64,000 bases of DNA, from the NCBI GenBank assembly GCA_963920765.1, contig OY987250.1:17228409-17292408 (forward strand), in the 5' to 3' direction. The position numbers and the translations under genes were made by a program. This DNA is from Ulota crispa (Eukaryota; Streptophyta; Bryopsida; Orthotrichales; Orthotrichaceae). The notes beneath the pieces were generated by a model. That model searched no databases. It saw only the letters and a program-made list of their open reading frames with translations, and was not told the origin of the DNA. How positions within the stretch are numbered: position 1 is the stretch's first letter; each line of letters starts with the position of its first letter. This document shows positions 10,853-23,200 of the stretch, piece after piece.

Positions 10853-13381
10853 CGTGTAGCCTGTTGGATGCTTCTTGCTCGATCCTTGCTGCTCTTTAGG
10901 TTATATACATAATTTCCATCACTTTGCTGGAAATCAAACATCAACACTCGTACAAGAGACCAAAGCTACATAACTGATGGTTTCATGACAAAAATCGTAT
11001 ACTAGCCCCAGTAAGATTCCGGTAAAAGGTTGGAACACGTAATTTTTCTGATGAGCCTTTAAAAGGACAAGTAAGTGCCCATGAACTTGGGATGTACCAT
11101 TAATACATTTTTATTTCTCTTTGGTACGTACAGGTAAACTTTTCCTTCCACTAATTGTCAGTTATGCTTGTGTGCCAGCGCGGCGGTATTGGAGAACCGA
11201 GTTTTAGTTACAAGTCAGTCGACTGAGGATTGTCAAGAAAAAAAAAAAAAAAAATGATTTGCTTCGACCATAAAAATATGGTTCTAAGAAATCAGTCAAG
11301 TTGCAATTTTATCTTCAGGAAATTTAGCCAAATGTGCACTTGTAGATGAGGAAATCAGTTGAATGAAATTTGAAACTGTGGGAAATCAACCTATGAACTT
11401 TTCCATGATAAGGAAATTTTCCAACCTTCTAAACAAAAACCAAACATTGTTTTATTTCACAAGCAGTTACAGGGTGCTAAAAGTTCAATTTATTGAAAAA
11501 AAAAAAACATGGGTGAGGTGGCCATGTGGGTGAGTGGGTGTGGGTGAGTAAATGAGAGGGTGAGTGGGTGACTGTGTGATGGTTAATGGGATAAACAGTG
11601 CACTTGATAGTTAATGGGATAAGAGGTGCACTTGGTGCACCAATTCTTAGAAGACATGTGGTGCTCAATCCCAAGATGGTGGGACTTGACCTAGTTCAAA
11701 TCCAGCCAAAGATATTTAAGTAACAAAAGTCAACAATAAATCCTTTTATAAAGTATAAAAAAGTATGCATTGGTTGGGGTAACTTGACAGGTTTTTGATG
11801 TCTTTATCATTGTCTTGTTTTGCTATGTCATGCATATGGTAAGCAAAAGATTGATTTGTTTGTAGCATTTGTAAGAAAAAAAAATCCGATATAATACATT
11901 GAAATTTAGATTTCAACCAAACTATTTTCCTAAACTTAAGAAATCAACTGAATGAAAAAAAAACAAAAGTTATTGGCTGACCAAAACATACATATCTAGG
12001 CCATGACAGATTTATAAAAAAAAAAACCGAGTATATCAAAGAAGACAAAATGTACGGAGCTCTTTAGAAAACCTCCCCGGACACTAGGCGGTAACATAAG
12101 GCATGGGACTTGGGGATGATACCTTCAGAAATGATTCTACATGGAGAGTTTTTCAAGGAATTGGATCTTCATTTTTGAAACTAGATTATTAGTCAATTAG
12201 ATTTCAAAAATTGGTAGTTTTAAGACCAAAATTGCCACACACACACACACAAAAGAAAAAAAAAGAAAAAGAAAAAACTAAGACCTTTTAGGAAGACACC
12301 GTTGATATTGTTTTGGAATGCTCCTCTATACATAACACTATACAATCTCAGAACTGATTAGACTTTGACTCTTAACAGTTCTTTCCAAATGCTGTCCCAA
12401 TACCATTAACAAAATCACCACATGCAAGGATGAGGTTTTCTACATTTTGACAATGCCAAATAGAAAAAAAGTGATTTCAATGACTAGCTTGAAACTCCAG
12501 ATCTTGTGCTTTTGTACCAAGTTACTTTTGGAACTGTGTTCCACAAGTGTGTTGAAAGCATATTAAGTTGAAAAAGCCAATGCAATTGGACATATCTATC
12601 ATGGTGAATGATTAATTTGTCATAGCGGTTTGCCAGTTTTTCAATACAAAAGGTAAACTATGCGAGGTACAAATATGTAGATATTTGGTTTCTTTGGAAG
12701 ATCAGAATGGTAGCCGCCAAGCTTACACTTTATATTTTTTCAATCATGAAAAGAAATCAAATTTGAAATTACTATCTTTGGATTTAGAAGCCTTTCAAAA
12801 TGGGCTTTATTATCCTTTTGAGGCTTTGCAAAAGCTAAAAACTTGTAATGAAAGGCTCACAAATCCTTTAAATGTCTTTGTGGGCATTGTAAATCTATGA
12901 AATATATAACATGAACTGTGTGTTGAAAATATGAGTGAACATCTCGAGGTGAACACCTCCAAACCACTTGGACTAGTTTTTGCAGTTGCTCAAAATGTCC
13001 AATCTGAAAATGAAGTCACATATTCTATCATAATTTTTGCCATTACGTTTAATACTTTTAGATATCAGTGCGCAAGGAAGGCACTCCTTACACACATGTT
13101 CTACCAGTAACTTAGAAGAATCCTGGCTTCTTTTTGCTCACAGTTGGATGCCCAAAATTGCTATGTTATGTAAAACATGATTTGGTCCTTAGAGGATTAA
13201 TTGGTATCTTTGATGTGGGTATATGATGTCAATCCATTCAAGATTTATTAGAGGTTGAGGCAACAAGGAGTTCATAAAGACAAAAATGACATTGCATATC
13301 AGTTTAGAAACAACAACTAAAAGAACAACCATTTTGTTGAATGCAATTTTAAATGAAACCGGTGAAATAGCTTGCTAGAGT
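10853..13381. other. AT-rich stretch without genes
   Basis: No gene is visible. It contains an A-run at 11238-11254. A GT-rich stretch runs from 11507 to 11575 and is followed by two direct units of about 30 bp starting GTTAATGGGATAA. A CA/GA-rich microsatellite lies near 12238-12280. Confidence 0.6.
11640..11765 (+). other. Possible tRNA-derived SINE head
   Basis: The segment contains AGTTCAAATCCAG at about 11694, close to the pol III B-box consensus GGTTCRANNCC. About 45 bp upstream it has a loose A-box-like GGTGCTCAATCCC. No cloverleaf can be folded by eye, so it is not a tRNA gene. The call is weak because no second copy is visible in the window. Confidence 0.2.
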
Positions 13382-13385
13382 TTAA

Positions 13386-13611
13386 CCCTTAAAGGACCAT
13401 AGGGCACAGTATATACGTTGTCGCATAATCAATATTTGCTACCAGTAAGAGGTCTTAACTTGGGATCTCAAGTAGCTCACTAGAACCGCTTTGATCTATT
13501 CTTCAACTTCTTTGTTGATCTCAAATGCTGTAAAGGTGTAAATCTATTCCAAATACAAGAAAAACACCTTGTATTCTACTGATCCCAGCAACACACTCAA
13601 TCCTTTAGGGA
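13386..13611. mobile_element. TTAA-flanked element, type B copy 2 (inverted to copy 1)
   Basis: TTAA lies at 13382-13385 and 13612-13615. The left end is CCCTTAAAGGACC and the right end reads TCCTTTAGGGA. The 226-bp interior is the reverse complement of 2277-2503 from end to end, including the segments around GAGCTACTTGAGATC and TTTTTCTTGTATTTGGAATA read on the minus strand. It is non-coding. Confidence 0.7.
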
Positions 13612-13664
13612 TTAAAAGTACAGATTCATAACAAAACTTGTAAAAAGACTAAAACCAAATAACT

Positions 13665-13750
13665 AACAAAAAAAATTCCTTAACATGCTATCTTTACAAA
13701 CTGAAAAGAGTCAAAACCGACCAGGAACTGGTCGACCAGCCCTTAATGGG
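13665..13750. mobile_element. Right-end fragment of a type-D TTAA element
   Basis: ATTCCTTAACATGCT, ACAAACTGAAAAGAGT and CCAGGAACTGGTCGACCAG, then AATGGG and TTAA (13751-13754), match the right end of the complete element at 58744-59137 nearly base for base. No matching left end is found upstream, so this is a truncated copy. Its neighbour is the type-B copy 2, ending about 50 bp before it. Confidence 0.7.
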
Positions 13751-13754
13751 TTAA

Positions 13755-15166
13755 GCGTTGTGTATTTTATGTGCTCCGCGCATCTACTCTTGGTTTGAGA
13801 GTGATTTGAGAGAAGGAGAAATGTAATCAGCTTTGAGTGATAAATTTAGGTAGTATTCCCCTCTAAATTTTACTTGGATAAATAACAAACTGTAGAAAAT
13901 AATTATGCAAAGTCTCATTTAAAAACAACTAAAATTATCTCCCAATGAGACTAGAGAATCTTTCCTCTTTCCCAATCACACGGATTGTGTGCATCAGTGT
14001 TCAACTTTGAAGTGTATGATGTAAGTAGAGCATCTTTTAATTTTGTTGTAGGATTCAAAAACTTTGACCACTTAGATTGCAAGATATTTGTGTTTAAAGT
14101 GTAAAAAACAAACATTTTTGCACCTTGCTTGATTAGATTATTTGATTTTGGACTTTTCTAATTTTGAATTTTTGCATCACACAGTTTTGAGGTTTATTTT
14201 TTTATGATGGAAAATTGAGTTGAGAATCTTTGGAAAAAAATCAAAACAAAAAGCACTTAATTTTCATTCTTAAAAAACATTAGGTGGAAGAAGGTATGAG
14301 ATTGAACAAAAACTAAAATTGTTAGCATTCCTGCAATGGAACTCAAACGCAATAATCCCAATGGTGAGATTGTTCTAGGAAGCAAGCTTCACCCTCTCCA
14401 ACAATTTTTAATGAAAAAATGTTAAACTTGCATTCAAAAATGAAGTTTATAAGTTATTTTCTCAAGAAGATACTTGAATTGCCCAAAAAACAAGATTGTC
14501 CATAACTTTCTCATAACTAGTTCAAATGGAATGAATCAAAAGCTTCAAATGTAGACAAAACTATAATCTATAAGATTTTTTTTTTTTATAAATTGAAATA
14601 TATTTAATTTTTTTTTGCTACCCGATCTCCATAAATTTTTGCTTATCTAGGCATAAATTTTGTTTTTGGGCATAGATTGGAATAAAAATAAAATTCCCCA
14701 AAAGCTCATGTGTTTTCCTATCTTCAAAAAAAGTTTCAAAAGATCTGGCCAAAAATTGAGGTTGTTGGTACCTGCCCAAAATCTTGTTTGTCCCCCAAGG
14801 GAACACTTAGGGATTTAGGGGTTAAAGTGGATGAAAAGTGTTGAGGCCTCTCTCAAAAGTCAAAACCCTCTCAAGACACATTGCCATGTTGTGTCTAGCA
14901 AGGGCCCTTCAAGACACTTAGCACTATCATCATCTTAAGTTTAGTTAACTTTATCTTCTAGTTTCTTTGATAAGTGGTCAATTGATTATTTATGGGGCGT
15001 GCTGGAGTGCAAGGTCACCTTTTTAAAGAGCATAAGTGGAGATCAATGGGCTTGAGGGCCAACCAACACAGATGGAAAACTTTGAAAGAGCCTAGACTGG
15101 TGGAGATGCTCTAAGTTAATGTGTCCAGTGTGCCACATCTTGCATGCATAGTTCATAATGTACAAT
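13755..15166. other. AT-rich stretch with a decayed type-C element end
   Basis: No gene is visible. From about 14440 to 14821 the sequence carries type-C features (GAAGCTTTTGATTCATTCCA on the minus strand, TTTGTCCCCCAAGGGAAC) and ends TTTAGGGG + TTAA (14822-14825). The matching left end is missing. Confidence 0.5.
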
Positions 15167-15466
15167 AAATAGTGCATTTAGGTTTCCCACACTAATTTAT
15201 TGATAGTCTACACTATATAAATACTCTTTGTTACTTAAATAAATTTCATCAATATTTAGTGCAATTAACATTTTTTGAAGAGTTTGACAACGACAACTAA
15301 GTTGTAGAAAACAAACTAGCACCATCCAAGTCATAAACCATGTGAATTCCTAATATTTAGATAGTTACATCACTTACATGCACTTCCAAGTGGCCAAGTG
15401 ATGAATCATGAGGTAAATTTCTAGGGTAAGGCAACCTACTTGTTAGGGCAACCTAAATGCACTATT
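15167..15466 (-). mobile_element. ~290-bp inverted-repeat element, copy 3 (inverted)
   Basis: The outer ends are AATAGTGCATTTAGG and CCTAAATGCACTATT. Inside, the family signature reads in reverse: GTGGCCAAGTGATGAATCAT near the right end, the complement of ATGACTTGACCACTTGG in copy 2. The internal GTTAGGGCAACCTAAATGC matches copy 2. It is non-coding. Confidence 0.8.
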
Positions 15467-15549
15467 TGGTGTAGCTTATTCTAGCTTAGCCCACCTACCA
15501 TGAAGTTTCTTGCATCCTCAAAAATAACTTGACTCTACCATAGTGTTAA

Positions 15550-16267
15550 CCCCTAAAAGACCACTTGTCCCTATGAGGGACAAATGGGATTTTGGACATG
15601 TACTTATGGCTAAACTACTTTGTGTAATTTTTTGAAATTTTATGGAAGATGAGGATTTCAAAGATCTAAGTGGGCATCTAATTTTTTCCTTATTCCGACA
15701 TTTATTGAAGAAGTTTAAAATGAAATTATGAGAATTTTAGTTTGGCGTGCAGCCCAAAAACTTCTTTAAAATTTTCATTTTTTAAAAATAAAAATTTGAG
15801 GTTAGTTCTTTAGACTTGCATATATATGGGAAGCTTTGAATCATTCAATTCTAATTGATGAGATAAAAGTTATGAGAAGTTTTAGTTTGCAAGTAGGCAT
15901 AGTTTTGAGATTTTCCACACCTACCCCCAAACTAAAACTTCTCATAACTTTTATCTCATCAATTAGAATTGAATGATTCTAAGCTTCCCACGTATACATA
16001 AGTCTAAAGAACTAACCTCAAATATTTATTTTTAAAAAACTCAAATTTTAAGGATTTTTTTGGGCTGCCGGTCGATCTAAAATTCTCATAAATTCATTTT
16101 TAACTTCTTCAATAAATGTTGGAATGAGGAAAAAATTAGATACCCACCTAAATCTTTGAAATATCCATCTTCCATAAAAATTTCAAAAAATTACACAAAG
16201 TAGTTTAGTCATAAGTACATGCCCAAGATCCCATTTTTTCCTGTAGGGACAAGTGGTCCTTTAGGGG
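15550..16267. mobile_element. TTAA-flanked near-perfect palindrome (type C)
   Basis: TTAA lies at 15546-15549 and 16268-16271. The 718-bp body starts CCCCTAAAAGACCACTTGTC and ends GACAAGTGGTCCTTTAGGGG. The two halves (about 15550-15900 and 15920-16267) are complementary almost throughout. Paired segments include AAACTTCTCATAACTTTTAT and AGTTTAGTCATAAGTACATG with their complements. The loop is only about 20 bp. The element is non-coding. Partial relatives lie at 9.8, 14.8 and 29.6 kb. Confidence 0.85.
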
Positions 16268-16271
16268 TTAA

Positions 16272-17342
16272 CCCCCCACCTGGGTCCCTCACTGTTCTTG
16301 AAAGATTTGTAAAGACCTGCTCAATAGTATAACACGGTGCAATATTTGGAGCTATGTGTGAATAAGAGCTGTAAATTTTGAAGCTTAGCTTCTAATGTAG
16401 GGTGGGATTCATGAACAACATTGCCACTATATTGATGTAGAATTTGAAACAACATATTTGCAATTCTCTCTAAATTTTATTCTAAACAAAGTAATGATGA
16501 TTTAGGAGTGCAACTTGTGGATAGAATTTTGTTGGATTGAATTGAGAATGTAGCAATGCCATTGTAATGGTTTTTCAGATTTTTGTTTGTTTTCACTTTG
16601 ATATTCAGGCTTATTGTTTCAAGGGAACTTTTAAATTTAAACCTGAATTAATTCAACCTTTTCACGGACTTCAATTCTCACAAAACTTACTACTAAAGTG
16701 CACATTAGCAGTATTAGATGAATATGCTAGATAGTGCGATTATCAAAAACTAGATACTTCCAATGAAAGCAATCACGCTTAAAACTACTTCTCATTGTGA
16801 GGAATGAAAGTTTGAAATCATCCATTAACTCCATGTAAATTGCTTGGCTTCTGCATTTAGGGGTTGAATTTGACTTTTCAGTTCAATTGGTTGAGGTTTT
16901 AGCCTTAGTTAGTTGTGTGTTTAGCCACTTGAGTTTACTATAAGAATTACATTTGCGATCACTGCTAGAATAGCTGGATATTGAGCACAGTGAAGTGTGT
17001 GAGTACATGATAAATTGACCAACGGAAAAACATGTACACATTTTTGCTTTCATCTTTGCTTGCAAACATATTGGAGTTTTTCCAACCCTAAGTCCACAAA
17101 CTATTGTGTTCAATATATCAAGCCAAAATGAAGTACCAATCTTGAAAGTTCGTGTGATGATCATTTTTATCACAACATAAATTGGATTGCCAAGCAGAGC
17201 TAATTGGAAGGTGGTTAATTGGAAGGTGGTTGATAAGTTTGATTCTTTGGAACAAAGGTGTCTACAATGCGGATAATGAATGCTTTATTACGCTAACTGT
17301 AGAAGCTATATGAAGTGGATAGTGGATGATATAACATACGTA
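16272..17342. other. AT-rich stretch without genes
   Basis: I see no gene, RNA gene or clear repeat here. The short minus-strand open frame at 16883-17173 has no recognisable motif. Confidence 0.5.
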
Positions 17343-18017
17343 CACCCATAAGCGTCAAACTAAGGATTTGGGGTAAGAAAATTAACTGCTAAACTTTGAA
17401 AATAATATTGTCAAGTTGAGAAGAGGAAACCAAAAATAATGCCATCAATTTTAAAGTTCAAATTCTAAGCATTTGTTCATAAAAAAAAATTTAAAGTCCA
17501 AAATCATTAAAATTGTATAGTTGTGTGTAAGAGATGCTAAAAACAATACTAATTGGCTCTTAAATAGTGTGACGAGGTACTCAAAAGTATCATGTTAGTC
17601 ACCCAAAATCCAAGCCAAAATCACCACTTTGTTATTCATAACCATCACTCCCTCACTCACAACCATCACTTTTGCACCCATAAAACACCATATTCATTAA
17701 AATGGGAGATTGGGCACCTCTCAAAATAACCATGTTAATCTTGACCTGAATCAGCAATTTCCATTAAAAGTAGAGTTTTCAGCTAAATTGATATAAAACC
17801 TTCTAATTTTAGGCCAATTTTGAAAGGCCTTATTGTAATTTAGATCGACTCAATCTAAATTACAATAAAACCTTTCATCAAATTTCCTTTCAATTACCTC
17901 TCAATTCAATGGAAACCTCTCATTTTAATGAATATGCTTATTACAAGCATTTGATTTTGTATTTTTAATCCTTGACATGGTAGGTGCTGCCCATGGGGAC
18001 AGTGGCGCTTATGGGTG
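17343..18017. mobile_element. TA-flanked inverted-repeat element with nested hairpin
   Basis: The left end is CACCCATAAGCGTCA and the right end TGGCGCTTATGGGTG, an inverted repeat of about 15 bp with one mismatch. TA lies on each side (17341-17342, 18018-18019). A second inverted pair (TATTCATTAAAATGGGAG near 17690 and CTCATTTTAATGAATA near 17920) and a central hairpin at 17833-17866 (ATTGTAATTTAGAT with its complement) sit inside. A TA target would fit the Tc1/mariner-Stowaway group, but the termini are not typical Stowaway. Confidence 0.55.
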
Positions 18018-18239
18018 TACATATCTTACGTGCATATATGCTCAAAAAGTTGTTTTGTTTATTTTTCAGCTGTGACTCACTTGATGATTGGATGCTTCAT
18101 GACTTTTGTGCATGGCTTTGAATCCATCCATGCACAATAGGAAAATTTTGAGCTCTCAAAGAACCTCCAAGTTTTGACAAAGCAAGCTTTCATTTGGGGG
18201 CTAGGCATACTAGCGTGAGTGCGGAAAAAAATGATGCAT

Positions 18240-18567
18240 ATCTATTGCTATCTTGTATGAAGGACCTTAGCCACATGCACAATCCAAAACAGCACAATTG
18301 GCATTGCACTAATAAAATATGTAAATGAACTCACTAATCACTATTCAAGCACTTCACTCAATTGTACAAATAGTGTAAAGTAGAATTTATGGTTTTATTG
18401 TACCCATGACTTTGTCCAATTGGGATGGCATAACTATATAACTTTCATGATTATTGTGAACTCAAAGAGTGAGCAAAAATAGGGGATTAGTGATTTGTTT
18501 GTTATAATAAATGCATATCTTGGGATCCTTTTTGAAACTTTGGAGGGGCTCTTTCACTAGAAGAATA
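18240..18567 (+). repeat. Dispersed direct repeat, copy 1
   Basis: The stretch is collinear with 19965-20284. Shared segments include ATGCACAATC.AAAACA, GAACTCACTA.TCACTAT, TTAGTGATTTGTTTGTT and TTGGGATCCTTTTTGA. The two copies differ by scattered substitutions and small indels. Related patches also occur near 28.2-28.4 kb (CATTGGATGCTTCATGA and TGTAATTTATTTT), so it belongs to a larger degraded repeat. Confidence 0.7.
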
Positions 18568-19055
18568 CTGTGTTGAAATCAACATAAACTACATGATGTT
18601 ATTTTTGTTTCTAATGCAAAATTTTGCGCTAGAAACATAAAAAACTACATTAGGAACAAAAAAAAACATCATGAAGTATATGTCGAATCCAAAGCAGTTT
18701 TCTTCTAGTGTTTGAGTGCTCAAATTTTTCCCAATGCTAATTGAAGGAAAACAAAACTTGTACAAAAGAATATTTTGTCTCTATAATCCTCTTAAGGCGT
18801 AATTTATTTTGCTTCAAATACTTTATGCTTTACATGCTTCACCTCCTTACATTCATGTGGACTCTTTGACCAACTGAACCCACTACGAGAATCTCCTTAA
18901 TTGTGGTTGCTAATGAGACTTTGTATAGGGTTGACCCTCCCTCTGGAGAAATTTTCAACTCTCCTTAAGATTTGACATTTTTAACATTTATTAAGCCTAG
19001 GCCAAGTATATTAGAAAGTGTGTGAATTGTCTCTACCTCATACAACTTTCTTATT

Positions 19056-19932
19056 GTACTATGGTCTCCAAGCTAGTTTTGTTCACCTTGTTTGACCCTT
19101 CAATTTTTTTGGTATTTCATAAAATAAAAATAGCATTTTAGAATCTTGTACCATTATTTTTTAATTCTTACTCAATCCCAATCAAGCATACCAAATTTTG
19201 AGTTGCAAAAAACCAAAATCCTACTTTTGGTGAATTGTTTTACCTAATATTCATGGTTTTACATGATAAATGATTAAAAAAATTTGATAATGAATTTTTG
19301 AGATTTAATTGCACGAATGCATAGGAAACATCCACACACACAACTTTTCTTCTAACAAGCGTCTCCAAAAAAATTATAATTCCTTCAATGTAGATTTTAT
19401 TGATGAAGTGATTACAACCGAATTTTGTAAATTAGATATTTCTTTGTCGTAATGATATTTTTTTGTTTGACTTATACAATATAGTTAGGTTTGAATCTTT
19501 GAGCATAACAGTATGGTTATTTTGCCAAAAACTAGTTAAAAATACATATATCTCTTTTACAAAATATAATCATGATCACTCCAACATTAAAATCTACATA
19601 GAAGGAATTATAATTTTTTTTGGAGACGCTTGTTAGAAGAAAAGTTGTGTGTGTGGATGTTTCCTATGCATTTGTGCAATTAAATCTCAAAAATTCATTA
19701 TCAAATTTTTTTAATCATTTATCATGTAAAACCATGAATATTAGGTAAAACAATTCACCAAAAGTAGGATTTTGGTTTTTTGCAACTCAAAATTTGGTAT
19801 GCTTGATTGGGATTGAGTAAGAATTAAAAAGTAATGGTACAAGATTCTAAAATGCTATTTTTATTTTATGAAATACCAAAAAAGTTGAAGGGTCAAACAA
19901 GGTGAACAAAACTAGCTTGGAGGCCATAGTAC
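19056..19932. repeat. 877-bp foldback with ~345-bp arms
   Basis: The left arm (19056-19400, starting GTACTATGGTCTCCAAGC) and right arm (19589-19932, ending GCTTGGAGGCCATAGTAC) are complementary with only a handful of mismatches. Both carry AGCGTCTCC and AACTTTTCTTCTAACAAG or their complements. The spacer is about 190 bp. There is no coding capacity. The high arm identity implies a recent origin or ongoing arm homogenisation. Direct repeat copy 2 starts about 30 bp after its right edge. Confidence 0.85.
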
Positions 19933-19964
19933 ATCACAAAAGTCATGTATATAAAAATGGTGAT

Positions 19965-20284
19965 CTAATCCTTATATGCAGGACCTTATCCAAATGCACA
20001 ATCTAAAACAATACAAAAAGGCATTGCATTGATAAAAATGTAGATGAACTCACTAGTCACTATCCAAGTACTTCACTCATGTATACAAATAGAGTAATAC
20101 AAAAAATTTGGTTCTATTGTACTCACATCTTTGTCATATTGAGATGGCACAACAATATGATTTTCATAATTGCATTGAACTCAAAGGGTGGGCCAAAATA
20201 GGAGATTAGTGATTTGTTTGTTGCAATAAGAACTTGTCTTGGGATCCTTTTTGAGACTTCTTAAAGGCCTTTTGAGAAGCATTC
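19965..20284 (+). repeat. Dispersed direct repeat, copy 2
   Basis: This is the collinear partner of 18240-18567 in the same orientation. The 877-bp foldback lies between the copies. Diagnostic shared segments are GATGAACTCACTAGTCACTA and GGAGATTAGTGATTTGTTTG. Confidence 0.7.
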
Positions 20285-23200
20285 CTTTGATGACAAAGGA
20301 AAGCAAGCATTTCTTATGTACAATCAAGTTGCTTTTTATACTTCTAGATTTTTACTCATTATTCATATGTTTTTTAGACTTAGTAATTTTGAAGAACCTC
20401 TTTGAGAATCTCTAGCAACGCAACAACACAACATCATCACCAAATAGTAGAAGCCATTACAATTATTTGTTGTATTCATTTCCAATTTAACTAAAAGCTT
20501 CTAGTGTGCAAAAACAAATAAGCATGTAATCATATATGAAGGCACCTTGCTATCTATACAAAGAAATAGTAAAATCAATAAAGAGTTCTAGTAGATTTGA
20601 TTATTTGAAAGCACAAAGAAGATGACATAAAAGGTCCAAGCATGACTTTTACACCTCTCCATGTAAAAGTTGGATGTACTTGGGGATCTTTTCAATAATT
20701 GTTGATGCTTTTAGTATTTACAATAAAACAAAATCCATCATCATTTGCCTAGTTTTACATTTCTATGGATTCATAAATGAACAGTAGGCATGTAAAACCA
20801 CATGTGAATAATCAAGTAAAGCATGAGTTATTTCTATGTGTTTATCCATTTAGTTATAAATCACATTTGAATTGTTGTCAATGTTGAATGATGTAATTGC
20901 AAGAAATACTTTGCAACCAAAGTTATGTAATTTTATTTTATCCTATTGATCACATGATGTTTTCTATGGATTCAATCCACTAAACCTTCACTTAACCTTT
21001 TAATACAAAATCCACTATTTCATGATTTATGCTAGGTCAACAAAGAGTGAGGAAATATGGAAATTTGTTGCTGTATAACACATACATTGTCATATAGTGT
21101 TGTTTTTTAATTTATTTTTTCCAATATTGCTAAATTAAATAATATCTCTTTAGTGAATTAGCAAAAAGTGTTCAATAATTGTTTAGTGTTTCAAAAAAAC
21201 TTCTATTTGGAAATTGTAGTTGTTCTTATTGTTGAGTCTTTTGTCCAACAGAACTAGCCATGGCTTTATTGCTTTTCAACTTAAAGTACAAAAAAGCAAT
21301 TGTGTGTTTGGTGAAGATCCAAAACAAAATATTTTAAGATTGATTTGAAAGGATATGTTTATGTTTTACATATTTTAGCTATTAAAATGTCTTATCACAA
21401 TGGTGAATACATTCTCTTTTACAAAATTTGAATGAATTGAATGAACTTATTCCATTATGTGTATGAAGTTTGTTTATGGATTGATGAAGATGTCATCGGA
21501 GAATCTACCAATGAAATCTTAAAATTGGTTTTTACAACCGTTCAAAAAAATGGCAAATTTTCAACATTTCAATATTGATATCATCAATATTAAAATGGAC
21601 ATCTAAAAGCCAAGTGGTGGCTTGTGACTGGCCAAAAAATTCTTGTGTGGATCATTAGCATGTGACCATTACACACATTTTAGCTTGGAACATTTGTAAT
21701 GTAAAAGATTAGTTGGGGCAAGTGGGCATTGTGGGAGTAGGATGCTTCTGGGCACAACAAGCAATGCTGTAAGCTTAATAATTTATTGGTACTAGTGAGC
21801 AACATGGACCACCTCAGAAGTTCATTTGCACTAAGAGTTACCTTACTACGTTTGCATGTAGGCAAGACTTGTTCTACGTTGAAACTTTCTTGGGCAGCTT
21901 TTCAAGTGAGGCTAAATTAATTTGGTAAACTCTATAAAGGGAGAATAGTGTATGTGCACCAGGAGATGAAACCTTTAGTGCTTAAGAAGAATTATGAGCT
22001 TTAGCGGCTAATTTTGATCATTTCCCATCCTAAACTCGGTTTTTCACATGGACACATGTGATATTCCATGTATTTCTACTACCGGTATTGTTTGATTTCT
22101 TTTTGAAAATCTTGTTCCAATTTTAACCCTTTTTTGTAGTTTCATTGGCTAACACTGCACTCATTGTTGGCTTTGCTAAAAAAAAATCCATGGAAGTCTA
22201 ACTAATTAGCAAAAGAAGAATTGGTGAACTTGGATGGCATGATAGGACAATGCTATTGTGTTGCAAAAGCTTAGTGTTAACTAAAAACTTGGCCGGATTT
22301 TGTGATTGACATTGACTTGTAGTAGACGGTTATTCTTGTGCAACCTATTATAACAAGTCCTAAAAGCTGCAATTTTGTTCCAAACAGAGCATACAACGTA
22401 TCATTGAAAAGGTAAGTTCACTAAGTTGTAGAGCTTTTCAGTGGCATATAATGCATTCAATTTGGTTTGAGACTTTATTTGTGGAAATTTGTCAGAGATG
22501 TGATGACAACAAATTGAGAGTTTCATAACATATTGGGTTTCATTGACACCAAGACAATTTCAATCCTTCACTTGTCTCCACACTAGTCACATGGAAGTGC
22601 CTGACAAAATTCATGTTTGTCAATGTGGAAAAGCACTTTATCAACTCCAATAGAAGAGTTGGGGTTCTTTGTCAATTTTGCTAGCACATAAAAGTGTGCC
22701 AAAGTCTATTATTGTTGTACTAGTATGGGCACCTGTTGGTCCAACTGACGCAAATTAAGATCAAGCCCAATCCGCAAAATGTTTCCTCTGCAAGAAAATA
22801 AGTATTTCTTTTTGTTAGCACATTCCAATTTCAAATTTTACCCATGCACAAAACATAAATGTTCCCTTATGCAATTTTTGTTCAATTCCCACAGAGTTTG
22901 TTACCCAGACAATAAAAGGATTGTCAAAATTCTTGATGCAAAAAATGTTATTTATTTTCTATCAACACAAAAAAATTACCCACAGTCATTATTCATGCAA
23001 ATTTTTAGTATTTTTTTTTCATCCACGCAATTTTGTTGTATTTTTTATTATTTATCCACAAATTTTTTTACACATACAACTACTTACCCATACATATTTT
23101 TCTCATGCAAGTTTCTACCTATGCAAGTTTCATATCCAACCAAATTTTTTCCCATGCAGGTTTGTTTACCCATGCAATAAAAATATTGCAACAAAAGGAT

